Shown here: one piece after another, positions 38,677 to 48,339 of the stretch
Layout of the letters: every line of letters begins with the position of its first letter
How positions within the stretch are numbered: the stretch's first letter is position 1
Source: Burkholderia pyrrocinia
GTDB taxonomy: Bacteria > Pseudomonadota > Gammaproteobacteria > Burkholderiales > Burkholderiaceae
Direction of reading: 5' to 3'
Assembly: GCF_022809715.1 (NCBI RefSeq)
Contig: NZ_CP094459.1
Location: forward strand, 2,914,001 to 2,978,000
Length of the DNA: 64,000 nt
The notes under the pieces: model-generated
The model's database searches: none
Seen by the model: the letters and a program-made list of their open reading frames with translations, nothing else
What the model was told of the DNA's origin: nothing
Position numbers and translations under genes: made by a program

Positions 38677-38741
38677 CGCCAGCCGGCCGGCAGGCGCACG
38701 CAGCGAAGAACGCGCCGTGCCGGAATCGCGCCCCCCGTGCG

Positions 38742-39692
38742 CTAGCCGCGCGGGTGGTGTTGCGCGTGCAGCGTCCTCAGCCGCTCGCGCGCGACGTGCG
38801 TATAGATCTGCGTGGTCGAGATGTCGCTGTGGCCGAGCAGCAACTGCACGACGCGCAGGTCGGCGCCGTGGTTCAGCAGGTGCGTCGCGAACGCATGCCG
38901 CAGCGTGTGCGGCGACAGGTGCGCGCGCACGTCGGCCTGCTGCGCGTGGCGCTTGATGATGTTCCAGAACTGCTGGCGCGTCATTCCGTCGCCGCGCGCG
39001 GTCACGAACAGCGCGTCGGCCGCGCGTGCGCCGAGCAGCGCCGGCCGCGCATTGCGCAGGTAGCGCTCGATCCAGCCGTGCGCGACTTCGCCGAACGGCA
39101 CGAGCCGCTCCTTCGAACCCTTGCCCATCACGCGCACGACGCCCTCGTTGAGGCCGACCTCGACGGTCTTCAGCGTCACGAGCTCGCTCACGCGCAGCCC
39201 GCTCGCGTACATCAGCTCGAGCATCGTGCGATCGCGCAGGCCAAGCGGCGTGTCGATGTCGGGCGCACCGAGCAGCGCCTCGACCTGCGCCTCGGACAAC
39301 GTCGACGGGAACCGGGCCGCCTGTTTCGCGGACGTGATCCGCAGCGTCGGGTCCGCGCTCGCGCGATGCTCGCGCACGGCCCAGCCGTAATAGCGACGGA
39401 ACACCGACAACCGCCGGTTCGACGACGTCGCCTTGCCGTCGCTGCGCGCGGCAATGTAGCCCGTCACCATCGCCTCGTCGGCCGAATCGAGCGGCGCGTC
39501 GTGCGTCGCGGCCAGCCATCGGGAAAACAGCACCAGATCGCGCCGGTACGCGTCGAGCGTGTTGCGCGACAGCCCGTGCTCGAGCCACAGCGCATCGCAG
39601 AACACGTCGATCGACGCGCGGCTCGCAAGCAGCGCGGGCGATGCCGCAGCGGCATCGTCGTCGGCTTCGGGGGAAATCAGCGGTTCGCTCAT
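38742..39692 (-). CDS. xerD: Site-specific tyrosine recombinase XerD
   Basis: Partner of XerC in resolving chromosome dimers at dif. The 316-residue protein has the N-terminal SAM-like domain (DVFCDALWLEHGLSRNTLDA) and the catalytic set R-K-H-R-H/Y: ASGLRVSELVTLK, RVMGKGSKERLVPFG, SPHTLRHAFATHLLNHGADL and LGHSDISTTQIYTHV. ATG 39692 overlaps the ogt stop codon by one base, so translation is coupled. It is the third gene of the queG-ogt-xerD run. It is XerD rather than an integrase by full-length resemblance and lack of mobile neighbours. Confidence 0.95.
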   Translation of the reverse strand: MSEPLISPEADDDAAAASPALLASRASIDVFCDALWLEHGLSRNTLDAYRRDLVLFSRWLAATHDAPLDSADEAMVTGYIAARSDGKATSSNRRLSVFRRYYGWAVREHRASADPTLRITSAKQAARFPSTLSEAQVEALLGAPDIDTPLGLRDRTMLELMYASGLRVSELVTLKTVEVGLNEGVVRVMGKGSKERLVPFGEVAHGWIERYLRNARPALLGARAADALFVTARGDGMTRQQFWNIIKRHAQQADVRAHLSPHTLRHAFATHLLNHGADLRVVQLLLGHSDISTTQIYTHVARERLRTLHAQHHPRG

Positions 39693-40159
39693 CAGTACGG
39701 CACGCCTTCGTGCGCCAGCAGCCAGCGCTTCACTTTCTGGTAATAACCGTTGTCGTCGTGGTTCGCGAAGCCGCCGAGGCCGCCTGCCGCGACGACGCGA
39801 TGGCACGGGATCACGAGCGGGAAGTAGTTCGCGCCGCACGCCTGGCCGACCGCGCGCGGCGCACTGCCGATCCGCTTCGCGACCTGCCCGTAGGTCAGCA
39901 CCGTGCCGGGCGGGATATCGCTGATCACGTCCCACACGCGGTGCTGGAACGCGCTGCCGACGTCGGCGAGCGGCAGGTCGAAGCGCGCCGACGCACGCTC
40001 GAAATAACGTTCGATCTGCTTGACCGCGCGCTTCGCGAGCGGCGAATCCGGCTCGACCGACTTCACCGATTCGGGCAGATAGACGATCTCGCGCACCACC
40101 GCGGCGTCCGTGCGGATGCCGACCTTGCCGAACGGTGCGTCGATGACTGCATTGAACAT
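39692..40159 (-). CDS. ogt: Methylated-DNA--protein-cysteine S-methyltransferase
   Basis: Suicide repair protein that removes O6-alkyl groups from guanine. The 155-residue protein has the DNA-binding helix and Arg finger in GTVLTYGQVAKRIGSAPRAV and the acceptor-cysteine motif PLVIPCHRVVAAGGLGGFA. No Ada-type N-terminal domain, so Ogt-like. ATG 40159 is preceded by AGGAGAGGGC; an upstream Met in frame would add 17 unrelated residues. It lies between queG and xerD, 63 bases from the former and overlapping the latter. Confidence 0.94.
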   Translation of the reverse strand: MFNAVIDAPFGKVGIRTDAAVVREIVYLPESVKSVEPDSPLAKRAVKQIERYFERASARFDLPLADVGSAFQHRVWDVISDIPPGTVLTYGQVAKRIGSAPRAVGQACGANYFPLVIPCHRVVAAGGLGGFANHDDNGYYQKVKRWLLAHEGVPY

Positions 40160-40222
40160 TGCCCTCTCCTGAGCGATGGATGGCGCGGCACCGCCGCGCG
40201 CCGACGACACTTTACGCCGCCT

Positions 40223-41458
40223 TCACGCGGCGCGCAGCGCCCATTCGACATGCTCGCGCACGACCGGCGACGGATCGTCGGCCCGCGCGCGCAACGCGGC
40301 GACGATCGCGTCGCGCGCCTGCGGCGAAATCCGGTCGGCGCTCGCGCGCAGCGCATTGCCGAGCCCGACCGCGAGATTGCGCAGCCAGCTTTCGTAGCCG
40401 ATGCGTCGGATCGCGCTGCCCTGCATCCGCGTATCGAACGCTTCCGCATCCCACCCGAACAGCTCGACGAGCGTCGCGCGGTCGAGGCCGTGCCGCACGT
40501 CGAAATCGGCCACCGGCGCGGCCTGCGCGAATTTGTTCCACGGGCACACGAGCTGGCAGTCGTCGCAGCCGTACACACGATTGCCGATCATCGGCCGCAG
40601 CGGCTCGGGAATGCTGCCTTTCAGCTCGATCGTCAGGTACGAGATGCAGCGGCGCGCATCGACGCGGTACGGCTCGACGATCGCGCCGGTCGGGCACGCG
40701 TCGATGCAGCGCGTGCAACTGCCGCAATGCGAGCCCGGGGTCTCGGGTGCGGTATCGGGCGACGTGTGCGCGTCGGTCGGCAGCGGAATATCGACGTAGA
40801 TCTCGCCGAGGAAGAACAGCGAACCCGCATCGCGCTGCAGCAGCAGCGTGTGCTTGCCGCGCCAGCCGACGCCGGCCTTCTGCGCGAGCTCGACCTCGAG
40901 CACGGGCGCCGAGTCGGTGAACACGCGGTAGCCGAACGCGCCGATCTCGTGCTCGATGCGCTCCGCGAGCGTCTGCAGCCGGTTGCGCAGCACCTTGTGA
41001 TAGTCGCGGCCGCGCGCATAGATCGACACGACGGCCGCTTGCGGATCGTCGAGCCGCGCCCGTTCGCGTGCGCGCCAGTCGTGCGGCGCGAGCGCACCGG
41101 GCACATCGCCGGGCGCGCCAGGGGCGAGCGTTTCGGCCGGCAGGTAGGCGAGTCGCACGGAAATCACGCGTCGCGTACCGGCCACAAGTTCGGCCGGCCG
41201 CGCGCGTTTCATCCCATGTTTCGCCATATAATCCATTTCGCCGTGGTATCCGGCTTCCAGCCAGGCGGCGAGGCCTGCTTCGGCATCCGAGAGATCGGTA
41301 TCGCTGATGCCGATCGCCCCGAAACCCAATTCGCGCCCCCACGCCCTGATGCGCGCGGCGAGCGCAGTCAAGGCCGCATCGTCGAGCGCGCACGGCGCCG
41401 CGCCTTCGGCATGAGTCGAAGGCCTGTCGGATGCGGCGAGTTCCGGTAATCGGTTCAT
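40223..41458 (-). CDS. queG: Epoxyqueuosine reductase
   Basis: Cobalamin-dependent iron-sulfur enzyme making queuosine in tRNA from epoxyqueuosine. The 411-residue protein has the RLAYLP and YARGRDYHKVLRNRLQTLAE blocks, two [4Fe-4S] ferredoxin-type clusters at CGSCTRCIDACPTGAI and CDDCQLVCPWN, and a C-terminal HEAT-like tail typical of the long form. Its ATG lies only 17 bases from the divergent tsaE start. The ogt and xerD genes follow on the same strand. Confidence 0.95.
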   Translation of the reverse strand: MNRLPELAASDRPSTHAEGAAPCALDDAALTALAARIRAWGRELGFGAIGISDTDLSDAEAGLAAWLEAGYHGEMDYMAKHGMKRARPAELVAGTRRVISVRLAYLPAETLAPGAPGDVPGALAPHDWRARERARLDDPQAAVVSIYARGRDYHKVLRNRLQTLAERIEHEIGAFGYRVFTDSAPVLEVELAQKAGVGWRGKHTLLLQRDAGSLFFLGEIYVDIPLPTDAHTSPDTAPETPGSHCGSCTRCIDACPTGAIVEPYRVDARRCISYLTIELKGSIPEPLRPMIGNRVYGCDDCQLVCPWNKFAQAAPVADFDVRHGLDRATLVELFGWDAEAFDTRMQGSAIRRIGYESWLRNLAVGLGNALRASADRISPQARDAIVAALRARADDPSPVVREHVEWALRAA

Positions 41459-41475
41459 CGCACTATTTTACGAGA

Positions 41476-42027
41476 ATGCCAGCCACGTCCCATACGCCTC
41501 ATGCCGCCACGCTGCCCGCCCCGCTCGCGGAGCGCGTGATCGCGCTCGCCGACGAAGCGGCGACCGAGGCCTTCGGCACCCGCTTCGCGCATGCGCTCGA
41601 CGCGGCGCGCCTCGATCTCGCCCGCGCGCATGCGTTCGACGGGCTGCAGATCCAGCTGGTCGGCGATCTCGGCGCGGGCAAGACGACCCTCGTGCGCGCG
41701 ATCCTGCGCGGCCTCGGCCACCAGGGCCGCGTGCGCAGCCCGACCTATACGCTCGTCGAGCCGTACGCGCTCGAACGCAGCGATGGGGAACTTGAGGTCT
41801 ATCACTTCGATCTGTATCGATTCAACGATCCGGCCGAATGGTCCGACGCAGGCTTTCGCGAATATTTCAATTCCAGCGCGATCTGCCTCGTCGAATGGCC
41901 GCAACAGGCGGGCGTGCTGCTCGGCGTGCCCGACCTGGTTTTCTCGCTCGACGTGGATGGCGACGGCCGCGCCCTCACCGTCCGGGCGTACAGCGCTTCA
42001 GGAAAGGCATGTCTCGAAAGATGTTGA
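41476..42027 (+). CDS. tsaE: tRNA threonylcarbamoyladenosine biosynthesis ATPase TsaE
   Basis: ATPase of the TsaBDE complex that makes t6A37 in tRNA. The 183-residue protein has the Walker A motif QLVGDLGAGKTTLVRAILRG (about residues 58-77), RVRSPTYTLVEPY, VYHFDLYRF and the acidic ICLVEWPQQAG (Walker B region). ATG 41476 is chosen because it gives the family length; no strong ribosome-binding site fits the 17-base gap to queG. Its 3' end overlaps amiC by 19 bases, a typical tsaE-ami arrangement. Confidence 0.94.
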   Translation: MPATSHTPHAATLPAPLAERVIALADEAATEAFGTRFAHALDAARLDLARAHAFDGLQIQLVGDLGAGKTTLVRAILRGLGHQGRVRSPTYTLVEPYALERSDGELEVYHFDLYRFNDPAEWSDAGFREYFNSSAICLVEWPQQAGVLLGVPDLVFSLDVDGDGRALTVRAYSASGKACLERC

Positions 42028-43535
42028 TCAAACCGTTCCGCTCGATCGAATCGGCGGCCACCGCGACGCATAACTGGCGGCGCCGCCAGATCCTGCGCGC
42101 GGGCGCGTCGACGCTGGTGCTCGGCCTCGTCGCGCCGCGGCTCGCGCACGCGTCATCGGTGCTCGGCGTGCGCGTATGGCCCGCGCGCGATTACACGCGC
42201 GTCACGATCGAATCCGACCAGCCGCTGCAGAATAGCCAACAACTGCTGCAGGGTCCCGACCGTCTCGTCGTCGACCTGAACGGCCTCGATCTCGACCAGG
42301 CGCTGCGCGACCTCGTGTCGAAGATCGCGCCGAACGATCCGCAGATCCAGTCGGTGCGCGTCGGCCAGTATCAGCCGCACGTCGTGCGGATGGTGTTCGA
42401 CCTGAAAGGCTCGGTGAAGCCGCAGGTGTTCACGCTGCCGCCGGTCGGCACCTACAAGTACCGGCTCGTGTTCGACCTGTATCCGGCCGTCGCGCCCGAT
42501 CCGCTGACCGACCTGATCGCGCAGACGGAACGCAAGGAACAGGCGCTCAACGACACGGCGCGCGCTCAGCAGATGCAGCCGCCGAGCGCGCTGAACGGGC
42601 CGGCCACGCCGCCCGTCGCGGGCAACGACAACAGCGACGCGTTCTTCCAGCGCTTCGCGCAGAACACGCCGGGCACACCGCACACGCCGCCGGCTGCCGG
42701 CACGCCCGCGACGCCCGCGAAGCCGGCCGTCAAGCCGCCGCCCGTCATCGCGCGCCGCGACGACAGCGACGACGACGGCGACACCTACAAGTTCACCGCA
42801 CCGAAATCCGGCAAGGGCGGCACCGTGCGCCTGCTGACGGTCGCGATCGATCCGGGCCACGGCGGCGAGGATCCGGGCGCGATCGGCGGCGGCGGCACGT
42901 ACGAGAAGCACATCGCGCTCGACATCGCGAAGAAGCTGCGCGCGAAGATCGACGGCGCGCCGAACATGCGCGCGATGATGACGCGCGACGCCGACTTCTT
43001 CGTGCCGCTGAACGTGCGCGTGCAGAAGGCGCGCCGCGTCGGCGCCGATCTCTTCGTGTCGATCCACGCGGACGCGTTCACGACGCCGTCCGCGCGCGGC
43101 TCGTCGGTGTTCGCGCTATCCGATCACGGCGCGTCGAGCGCCGCGGCGCGCTGGCTCGCGAACAAGGAGAATTCGTCGGACCTGATCGGCGGCATCAACA
43201 TCAAGACGCAGGACGCGGCCGTGAGCCGCGCGCTGTTCGACATGTCGACGACCGCTCAGATCCGCGATTCGATGCGCTACGGCAACTACGTGCTGAAGGA
43301 AGTCGGCGGCATCAACAAGCTGCACAAGGGCTCGGTCGAGCAGGCCGGGTTCGCGGTGCTGAAGGCGCCCGACATTCCGTCGATCCTCGTCGAGACCGCG
43401 TTCATCAGCAACCCGGACGAAGAGCGCAGGCTCAACGACGACAGCTATCGCGACGAGATGGCCGACGCGATCTTCCGCGGCATCAAGCGTTATTTCGCCG
43501 CGAATCCGCCGCTCGCGAAGAACCGGATGGCCTGA
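42009..43535 (+). CDS. amiC: N-acetylmuramoyl-L-alanine amidase AmiC, Tat-exported
   Basis: Periplasmic amidase that splits septal peptidoglycan at division. The 508-residue protein starts with a twin-arginine signal (NWRRRQILRAGASTLVLGLV, ending around LAHA), then an AMIN domain (VLGVRVWPARDYTRVTIESD to about residue 160), a Pro/Thr-rich linker (to about 270) and the zinc amidase domain (TVAIDPGHGGEDPGAIG, His and Glu ligands in GTYEKHIALDIAKKL, then FVSIHADAF and the ILVETAFISNPDEER end). GGAAAGGC precedes the ATG. Coupled to tsaE by the 19-base overlap. Confidence 0.95.
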   Translation: MSRKMLIKPFRSIESAATATHNWRRRQILRAGASTLVLGLVAPRLAHASSVLGVRVWPARDYTRVTIESDQPLQNSQQLLQGPDRLVVDLNGLDLDQALRDLVSKIAPNDPQIQSVRVGQYQPHVVRMVFDLKGSVKPQVFTLPPVGTYKYRLVFDLYPAVAPDPLTDLIAQTERKEQALNDTARAQQMQPPSALNGPATPPVAGNDNSDAFFQRFAQNTPGTPHTPPAAGTPATPAKPAVKPPPVIARRDDSDDDGDTYKFTAPKSGKGGTVRLLTVAIDPGHGGEDPGAIGGGGTYEKHIALDIAKKLRAKIDGAPNMRAMMTRDADFFVPLNVRVQKARRVGADLFVSIHADAFTTPSARGSSVFALSDHGASSAAARWLANKENSSDLIGGINIKTQDAAVSRALFDMSTTAQIRDSMRYGNYVLKEVGGINKLHKGSVEQAGFAVLKAPDIPSILVETAFISNPDEERRLNDDSYRDEMADAIFRGIKRYFAANPPLAKNRMA

Positions 43536-43562
43536 CGGCCGTACCCGGCCACCCCGCCCCGC

Positions 43563-43587
43563 CGCCGGCACGCAGCGCGTGCCGGCG
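43563..43587. terminator. Perfect hairpin between convergent amiC and eamA
   Basis: Eleven-pair stem CGCCGGCACGC / GCGTGCCGGCG with a three-base loop, but without a T run on either strand. It may end transcription or mark the gene boundary. Confidence 0.45.
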
Positions 43588-43589
43588 CG

Positions 43590-44471
43590 TCACGACGCCG
43601 CGAAGCGGCGCATCAGTTTCCCGCCGAACACGTTCACCGCGAGCCCGCCCATCACGAGCGCCGCGCCGATCAGTTGCGCGCGCGTCAGGTGCTCGTCGAG
43701 CAGCAGCGCCGACGACGCGAGCCCGACGATCGGCACCAGCAGCGAAAATTGCGCGACCTGCGCGGCCGGGTAGCGCGACATCAGGCGGCTCCACAGCCCG
43801 TAGCCGAGCAGCGTCGCGACGAACGCGAGATAGACGACCGCGAAGATCGACGCACCGTCGAGCCCGGCGAGCGCGGTCGCGATCCGCTGCGGCCCTTCGA
43901 ACCACAGCGACAGCAGGAAGAACGGCACGGGCGGCACGAGGCTCGCCCATACGACGAGCGACACGAGGTTCGCTTTCCCGACCTTCTTCGTGACGATGTT
44001 GCCGAACGCCCACATCGCGGCCGAGCAGATCGTCAGCAGGAAGCCCGCGAGCGTCATCGCGCGGCCGCCCTGCGCCGCGATCACGACGAGCCCGCCCGCG
44101 GCGATCGCGAGCCCGACCAGGTTCTGCACGCGCAGCCGCTCGCCGAGGAACAGCATCGCGAACACCAGCGTGAAGAACGCCTGCGACTGCAGCACGAGCG
44201 ACGCGAGGCCGGCCGGCATGCCGACGTACATGCCGGTGAACAGGAACACGAACTGGCCGAGCTGGATCGTCGCGCCGTACAGCAGCAGCAGGCGCCACGG
44301 AATCTGCGGCCGGCGCACGAAGAACACCGCGGGCACGGCCGCGAGCGTGAAGCGCAGCGCACCGAGCAGCATCGGCGGCATGCCGTGCAGGCCGACCTTG
44401 ATCACGACGAAGTTCACGCCCCACGCCAGGATCACGACCAGCGCGAGCAGCAAGTCCTTCGGGGCCATCAT
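43590..44471 (-). CDS. eamA: EamA-family exporter (O-acetylserine/cysteine exporter-like)
   Basis: Drug/metabolite-transporter superfamily membrane protein, 293 residues, ten membrane segments in two EamA repeats. It closely matches E. coli EamA (YdeD), the O-acetylserine/cysteine exporter, over AWGVNFVVIKVGLHGMPPML, GMPAGLASLVLQSQAFFTLV and the second repeat SAAMWAFGNIVTKKVGKANL. GAGGAGACGCCG precedes two adjacent ATG codons at 44471 and 44468. Substrate is inferred from that similarity. Divergent from the pirin gene. Confidence 0.88.
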   Translation of the reverse strand: MMAPKDLLLALVVILAWGVNFVVIKVGLHGMPPMLLGALRFTLAAVPAVFFVRRPQIPWRLLLLYGATIQLGQFVFLFTGMYVGMPAGLASLVLQSQAFFTLVFAMLFLGERLRVQNLVGLAIAAGGLVVIAAQGGRAMTLAGFLLTICSAAMWAFGNIVTKKVGKANLVSLVVWASLVPPVPFFLLSLWFEGPQRIATALAGLDGASIFAVVYLAFVATLLGYGLWSRLMSRYPAAQVAQFSLLVPIVGLASSALLLDEHLTRAQLIGAALVMGGLAVNVFGGKLMRRFAAS

Positions 44472-44698
44472 CGGCGTCTCCTCGATTGTCGAATCGTTGT
44501 GCAAAGTACCCCAACCCTGTCGCTTCGCGCCAGCCCCCGAGGGGGTCAGGAAAACTTGGGGCGGCCCGGCGTTTTCTTGAGAAGCGCGTCAGTCTACCGG
44601 GTTTCGCCGCCCGGCCCGATACCCGCGCGGCGCGCATGGAATCGTCGGCGGGCGGCTATTACAATGACCTGCATCCCCATCGCATCACCGGACCCGCC

Positions 44699-45580
44699 AT
44701 GACCGACTCGATCAAAGCCCTGCTGAAGCCGCACGTGCGCGACATCGGCAATCTGCAGGTGCGCCGCACGCTGCCCGCGCTCGCCGCGCGCCTCGTCGGC
44801 CCGTTCATCTTCTTCGATCACATGGGGCCCGCCACGCTGCCGGCCGGCACCGGGCTCGACGTGCGCCCGCATCCGCATATCGGGCTCGCGACCGTCACCT
44901 ACCTGTTCGACGGCGCGATCCTGCACCGCGACAGCCTCGGCTCGCGGCAGGAAATCGTGCCGGGCGACGTGAACTGGATGACGGCCGGCCGCGGGATCGT
45001 CCACTCCGAACGCACGCCCGATGCGCAGCGCGCAAACGGCCACACGGTGCACGGGATCCAGACCTGGGTCGCGCTGCCGCGCGCGCACGAAACCACCGAG
45101 CCGTCGTTCGAGCACCATGCGGCCGACACGCTGCCGAAGCGCGACGAAGACGGCGTGTCGCTGACGGTGATCGCCGGCGATGCGTTCGGGCTGCGCTCGC
45201 CGGTCACGACGTTCTCGCGCACGCTGTACGTCGCGGCCGAATTCGCGGCCGGCGGCCGCATCGAACTCGACGCGTCGCACGAGGAGCGCGCGGTCTACGT
45301 GGTCGACGGCGATCTCGCGATCGACGGCACGCCGGTTCCGGCCGAGCAGATGGCCGTGCTCGCGCCGGGCGCGGCGGTCGCGCTGACGAGCGCCGGCGGC
45401 GCGCGCGCGATGCTGCTCGGCGGCGACAGGATCGACGGCGAGCGCTTCATCGAATGGAATTTCGTCGCGAGCAGCCGCGACGCGATCGCGCGCGCGAAGG
45501 AAGCCTGGACGCGCCAGGAAATGGGCAAGGTGCCGGGCGAGACCGAGTGGATTCCGCTGCCCGAGTCGAAGCCGCGTTGA
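44699..45580 (+). CDS. Pirin family protein
   Basis: Bicupin iron protein, 293 residues. Some bacterial pirins have quercetinase activity; others regulate. The N-terminal cupin has the metal ligands in VRPHPHIGLATVTYLFDG and the downstream GRGIVHSERTP (H/E), and the C-terminal cupin starts near YVAAEFAAGGRIELDASHEE. ATG 44699 begins MTDSIKALLKPHVRDIGN, the family start. It lies 52 bases before cnoX on the same strand, so co-transcription is possible. Confidence 0.92.
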   Translation: MTDSIKALLKPHVRDIGNLQVRRTLPALAARLVGPFIFFDHMGPATLPAGTGLDVRPHPHIGLATVTYLFDGAILHRDSLGSRQEIVPGDVNWMTAGRGIVHSERTPDAQRANGHTVHGIQTWVALPRAHETTEPSFEHHAADTLPKRDEDGVSLTVIAGDAFGLRSPVTTFSRTLYVAAEFAAGGRIELDASHEERAVYVVDGDLAIDGTPVPAEQMAVLAPGAAVALTSAGGARAMLLGGDRIDGERFIEWNFVASSRDAIARAKEAWTRQEMGKVPGETEWIPLPESKPR

Positions 45581-45632
45581 AAAACGGGCGCGCCGCCCCC
45601 ATCCTGACGATATTCGAACGGAAGAGAACGAC

Positions 45633-46481
45633 ATGGACACCACGCTTGCCACATTCGAGAAAGACGTCATCGAGGCGTCGCTGGACACGCCCGTGCTGGT
45701 CGACTTCTGGGCGCCGTGGTGCGGCCCCTGCAAGACGCTCGGCCCGCTGCTCGAAAAACTCGAAGCCGATTACGACGGCCGCTGGAAGCTCGTGAAGGTC
45801 AACGTCGACGAGAACCAGGAACTCGCCGCGCACTTCCAGACGCGCAGCATCCCGCACGTGATCGCGTTCGCGGACGGGCGCCCGGTCGACCAGTTCGTCG
45901 GCGTGCTGCCCGAAGGCCAGTTGCGCGCGTTCCTCGACCGGCTGCTGCCGGCGCCCGAGGAAGCCGAACGCCGCGCCGCGCAGTACGCGATGGCAGAATC
46001 GCGCTACGACGACGCGCTCACGCACCTCGAAGCGGCGCTCGCGCTGAACCCCGGTTTCGACGACGCGCGCCTCGACCTGATCGAACTGCTGCTCGCGAAC
46101 AACCAGGTCGAAGTCGCGCGCGCCGAGGCCGAGCGCCTGTCGCCGCAGATCGTGCAGGACGGCGATCCGCGCTACCAGGCGATCAAGACCCGTTTCGACG
46201 CGCTCGACGCAACGGCCGACCTGCCGCCGACCGACGCGCTCGAAGCGCGCATTGCGGCGAACCCCGGCGATCTCGACGCGCGCTTCGACCTCGCGCAGAG
46301 CCTGATCGCGCGGCGCGAGTATGAAGGCGCGCTGGAGCAGTTGCTGGAAATCGTGCTGCGCGACCGCGCGTACGGCGACGATCTCGGCCGCAAGACGATG
46401 ATTTCGGTGTTCGAGCTGGCGGGCGACCGCCCCGATATCGTCGCCGGATGGCGGCGCAAGCTGAGCATGGCGCTCAACTGA
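45633..46481 (+). CDS. cnoX: Thioredoxin-TPR co-chaperone CnoX (YbbN-like)
   Basis: Chaperedoxin that protects proteins during oxidative stress in E. coli. The 282-residue protein has an N-terminal thioredoxin fold with the active-site motif DFWAPWCGPCKTLGPLLEKL and the cis-Pro in RSIPHVIAFADG, followed by TPR-like repeats (residues about 110-282; AEERAQYAMAESRYDD-type helices, then FDLAQSLIARREYEGALEQL). The retained WCGPC suggests thioredoxin-like redox activity; E. coli CnoX has a different, inactive motif. Probably transcribed with the pirin gene. Confidence 0.92.
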   Translation: MDTTLATFEKDVIEASLDTPVLVDFWAPWCGPCKTLGPLLEKLEADYDGRWKLVKVNVDENQELAAHFQTRSIPHVIAFADGRPVDQFVGVLPEGQLRAFLDRLLPAPEEAERRAAQYAMAESRYDDALTHLEAALALNPGFDDARLDLIELLLANNQVEVARAEAERLSPQIVQDGDPRYQAIKTRFDALDATADLPPTDALEARIAANPGDLDARFDLAQSLIARREYEGALEQLLEIVLRDRAYGDDLGRKTMISVFELAGDRPDIVAGWRRKLSMALN

Positions 46482-46491
46482 CGAACGACCG

Positions 46492-46512
46492 GCCGGGCCG
46501 CAATGGCCCGGC
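46492..46512. terminator. Hairpin between convergent cnoX and tcdA
   Basis: Eight-pair stem GCCGGGCC / GGCCCGGC with a five-base loop, no T tail. Weak terminator candidate. Confidence 0.35.
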
Positions 46513-46588
46513 TAGGGCACCGTATCGCCGGCAGCGCGTGTCCCGCGCCGCAGCATGAAGCAACGCCCGCGCGTCGCCGATCAGCAGC

Positions 46589-47446
46589 TCAGCCGGCGGC
46601 CTGCGCCGCGATCGCGCGCAGCGCATGCGCGGCGGCCGCGAAGCCGAAGCTCGCGGTCACGCACACGCTCGAACCGAATCCCGCACAGTTGAGCCCCGCG
46701 ACGTGCGCGGCCGTGGACGGCTCCGCGCCGTCCTCGATGTCGCATGCAGCCGCTTCCGGGTAGATCAGCGGCTCGTCCGAATACACGGCGCTGACCTTGA
46801 AGCGCGCCTTCGGCCCGCGCGGAAAGCCGTGCTGCTTGCGCAACTGCGCGCGCACCTTCGACAGCAATGGATCCTGGATCGTCAGCGCGAGATCGTCGAT
46901 CCGGATGCGCGTCGGGTCGAGCTGCCCGCCCGCGCCGCCGACCGTGACGAGCGGCTGCCGCTTCGCGACGCACCACGCGATCAGCGCGACCTTCGTGCGC
47001 ACGCTGTCGATCGCGTCGATCACGTAGTCGAAGCCGCCGCCGAGCAGCGCGTCGAAATTGTCGGGTTCCGCGAAATCCTCGATCCGGTTCACGCGACACG
47101 CGGGATCGATCAGCGCGATCCGCTCGGCCATCGCGTCGACCTTCGGCTTGCCGTAATTGCCGTCGAGCGCATGGATCTGCCGGTTCGTATTGCTTTCCGC
47201 GACGTTGTCGAGATCGATCAGCGTCAGCGTGCCGACCGCGCTGCGCGCGAGCGCCTCGGCCGTCCACGACCCGACGCCGCCGATCCCGATCACCGCGACG
47301 TGCGCACGCTCGAAAGCGGCGGCGACCGGCGCGCCATACAGCCGCGCGACGCCGCCGAAACGCCGTTCGCGATCCACGTCAAGCTGGATTGTCGGGGTCG
47401 GGGTAAGATCAGAAGAACTGGGCGGGGCAGTGTCGGCAGCGGACAT
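46589..47446 (-). CDS. tcdA: tRNA threonylcarbamoyladenosine dehydratase TcdA (CsdL)
   Basis: E1-like enzyme that cyclises t6A37 to ct6A in tRNA. The 285-residue protein has the ATP-binding ThiF/MoeB fold: [40 protein letters not shown] (GxGxxG), [19 protein letters not shown] and [17 protein letters not shown], with [20 protein letters not shown] typical of TcdA. ATG 47446 is chosen near the family start; GC-rich DNA upstream leaves the frame open for 26 more codons. The window also holds tsaE, which acts earlier in the same modification pathway, but at a distance. Confidence 0.94.
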   Translation of the reverse strand: MSAADTAPPSSSDLTPTPTIQLDVDRERRFGGVARLYGAPVAAAFERAHVAVIGIGGVGSWTAEALARSAVGTLTLIDLDNVAESNTNRQIHALDGNYGKPKVDAMAERIALIDPACRVNRIEDFAEPDNFDALLGGGFDYVIDAIDSVRTKVALIAWCVAKRQPLVTVGGAGGQLDPTRIRIDDLALTIQDPLLSKVRAQLRKQHGFPRGPKARFKVSAVYSDEPLIYPEAAACDIEDGAEPSTAAHVAGLNCAGFGSSVCVTASFGFAAAAHALRAIAAQAAG

Positions 47447-47574
47447 GGCAGCAAGGAAAACGTAAGTCGAGCAGCCCTCTATTTTGCCTGAACTCCCCGC
47501 TCCCACGTCCCACTGTGCACGCACGATTCTTGCGCGTTCGCTATACTGGCCCCAGATTGAAGCGTTTGCATAAC

Positions 47575-48219
47575 ATGACGACTCTCGCCGATCTCCGCAT
47601 CAACTATTCGCGTGCTTCGCTCGACGAAGCCGATGCCGCCCCCGACCCCTTCGTCCAGTTCGACCGCTGGTTCAAGGAGGCGCTCGCCGCCAAACTGCCC
47701 GAGCCGAACACGATGACGCTCGCGACCGTCGGCGCCGACGGACGGCCGTCGGCCCGGATCGTGCTCATCAAGGGCGTCGACGAACGCGGGTTCGTCTTTT
47801 TCACCAATTACGAAAGCCGCAAGGGGCACGACCTCGCCGCGCATCCGCAAGCGGCGCTGCTGTTCTACTGGATCGAGCTCGAGCGCCAGGTGCGCATCGA
47901 AGGCCGGATCGAGAAAACCAGCGCCGAAGAAAGCGACCGCTATTTCGCGTCGCGCCCGCTCGGCTCGCGCATCGGCGCATGGGCGTCCGACCAGAGCGCG
48001 GTGATCGATAGCCGCGCGACGCTCGAAGCGCGCGAGAAGGCCGTCAGCGAACGCTACGGCGACGCCCCGCCGCGCCCGCCGCACTGGGGCGGCTACCGCC
48101 TCGTGCCCGACGCGATCGAGTTCTGGCAGGGGCGCCCGTCGCGGCTGCACGACCGTCTGCTCTATACGCGCGACGCCGACACGTCGCCGGGCTGGACGAT
48201 TTCGCGCCTGTCGCCGTAA
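47575..48219 (+). CDS. pdxH: Pyridoxamine 5'-phosphate oxidase
   Basis: FMN enzyme making pyridoxal 5'-phosphate from the pyridoxamine or pyridoxine phosphate. The 214-residue protein has [60 protein letters not shown] and the C-terminal [19 protein letters not shown] with WTISRLSP. Divergent from tcdA across 128 bases. It is 120 bases from cfa on the same strand. PLP made here would serve kynU further along, though with no genetic link. Confidence 0.96.
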   Translation: MTTLADLRINYSRASLDEADAAPDPFVQFDRWFKEALAAKLPEPNTMTLATVGADGRPSARIVLIKGVDERGFVFFTNYESRKGHDLAAHPQAALLFYWIELERQVRIEGRIEKTSAEESDRYFASRPLGSRIGAWASDQSAVIDSRATLEAREKAVSERYGDAPPRPPHWGGYRLVPDAIEFWQGRPSRLHDRLLYTRDADTSPGWTISRLSP

Positions 48220-48339
48220 GCGCGGCGCCGGCGCACGCCGGTCGTGTCTCGTATTGCATCCGGGCGCCCGCGCCGCAAGCGGCGGGCGCCGTCAAGATAC
48301 TTGGCTGTATTCGATTCAACGAACAAACGGAGAATCCAA

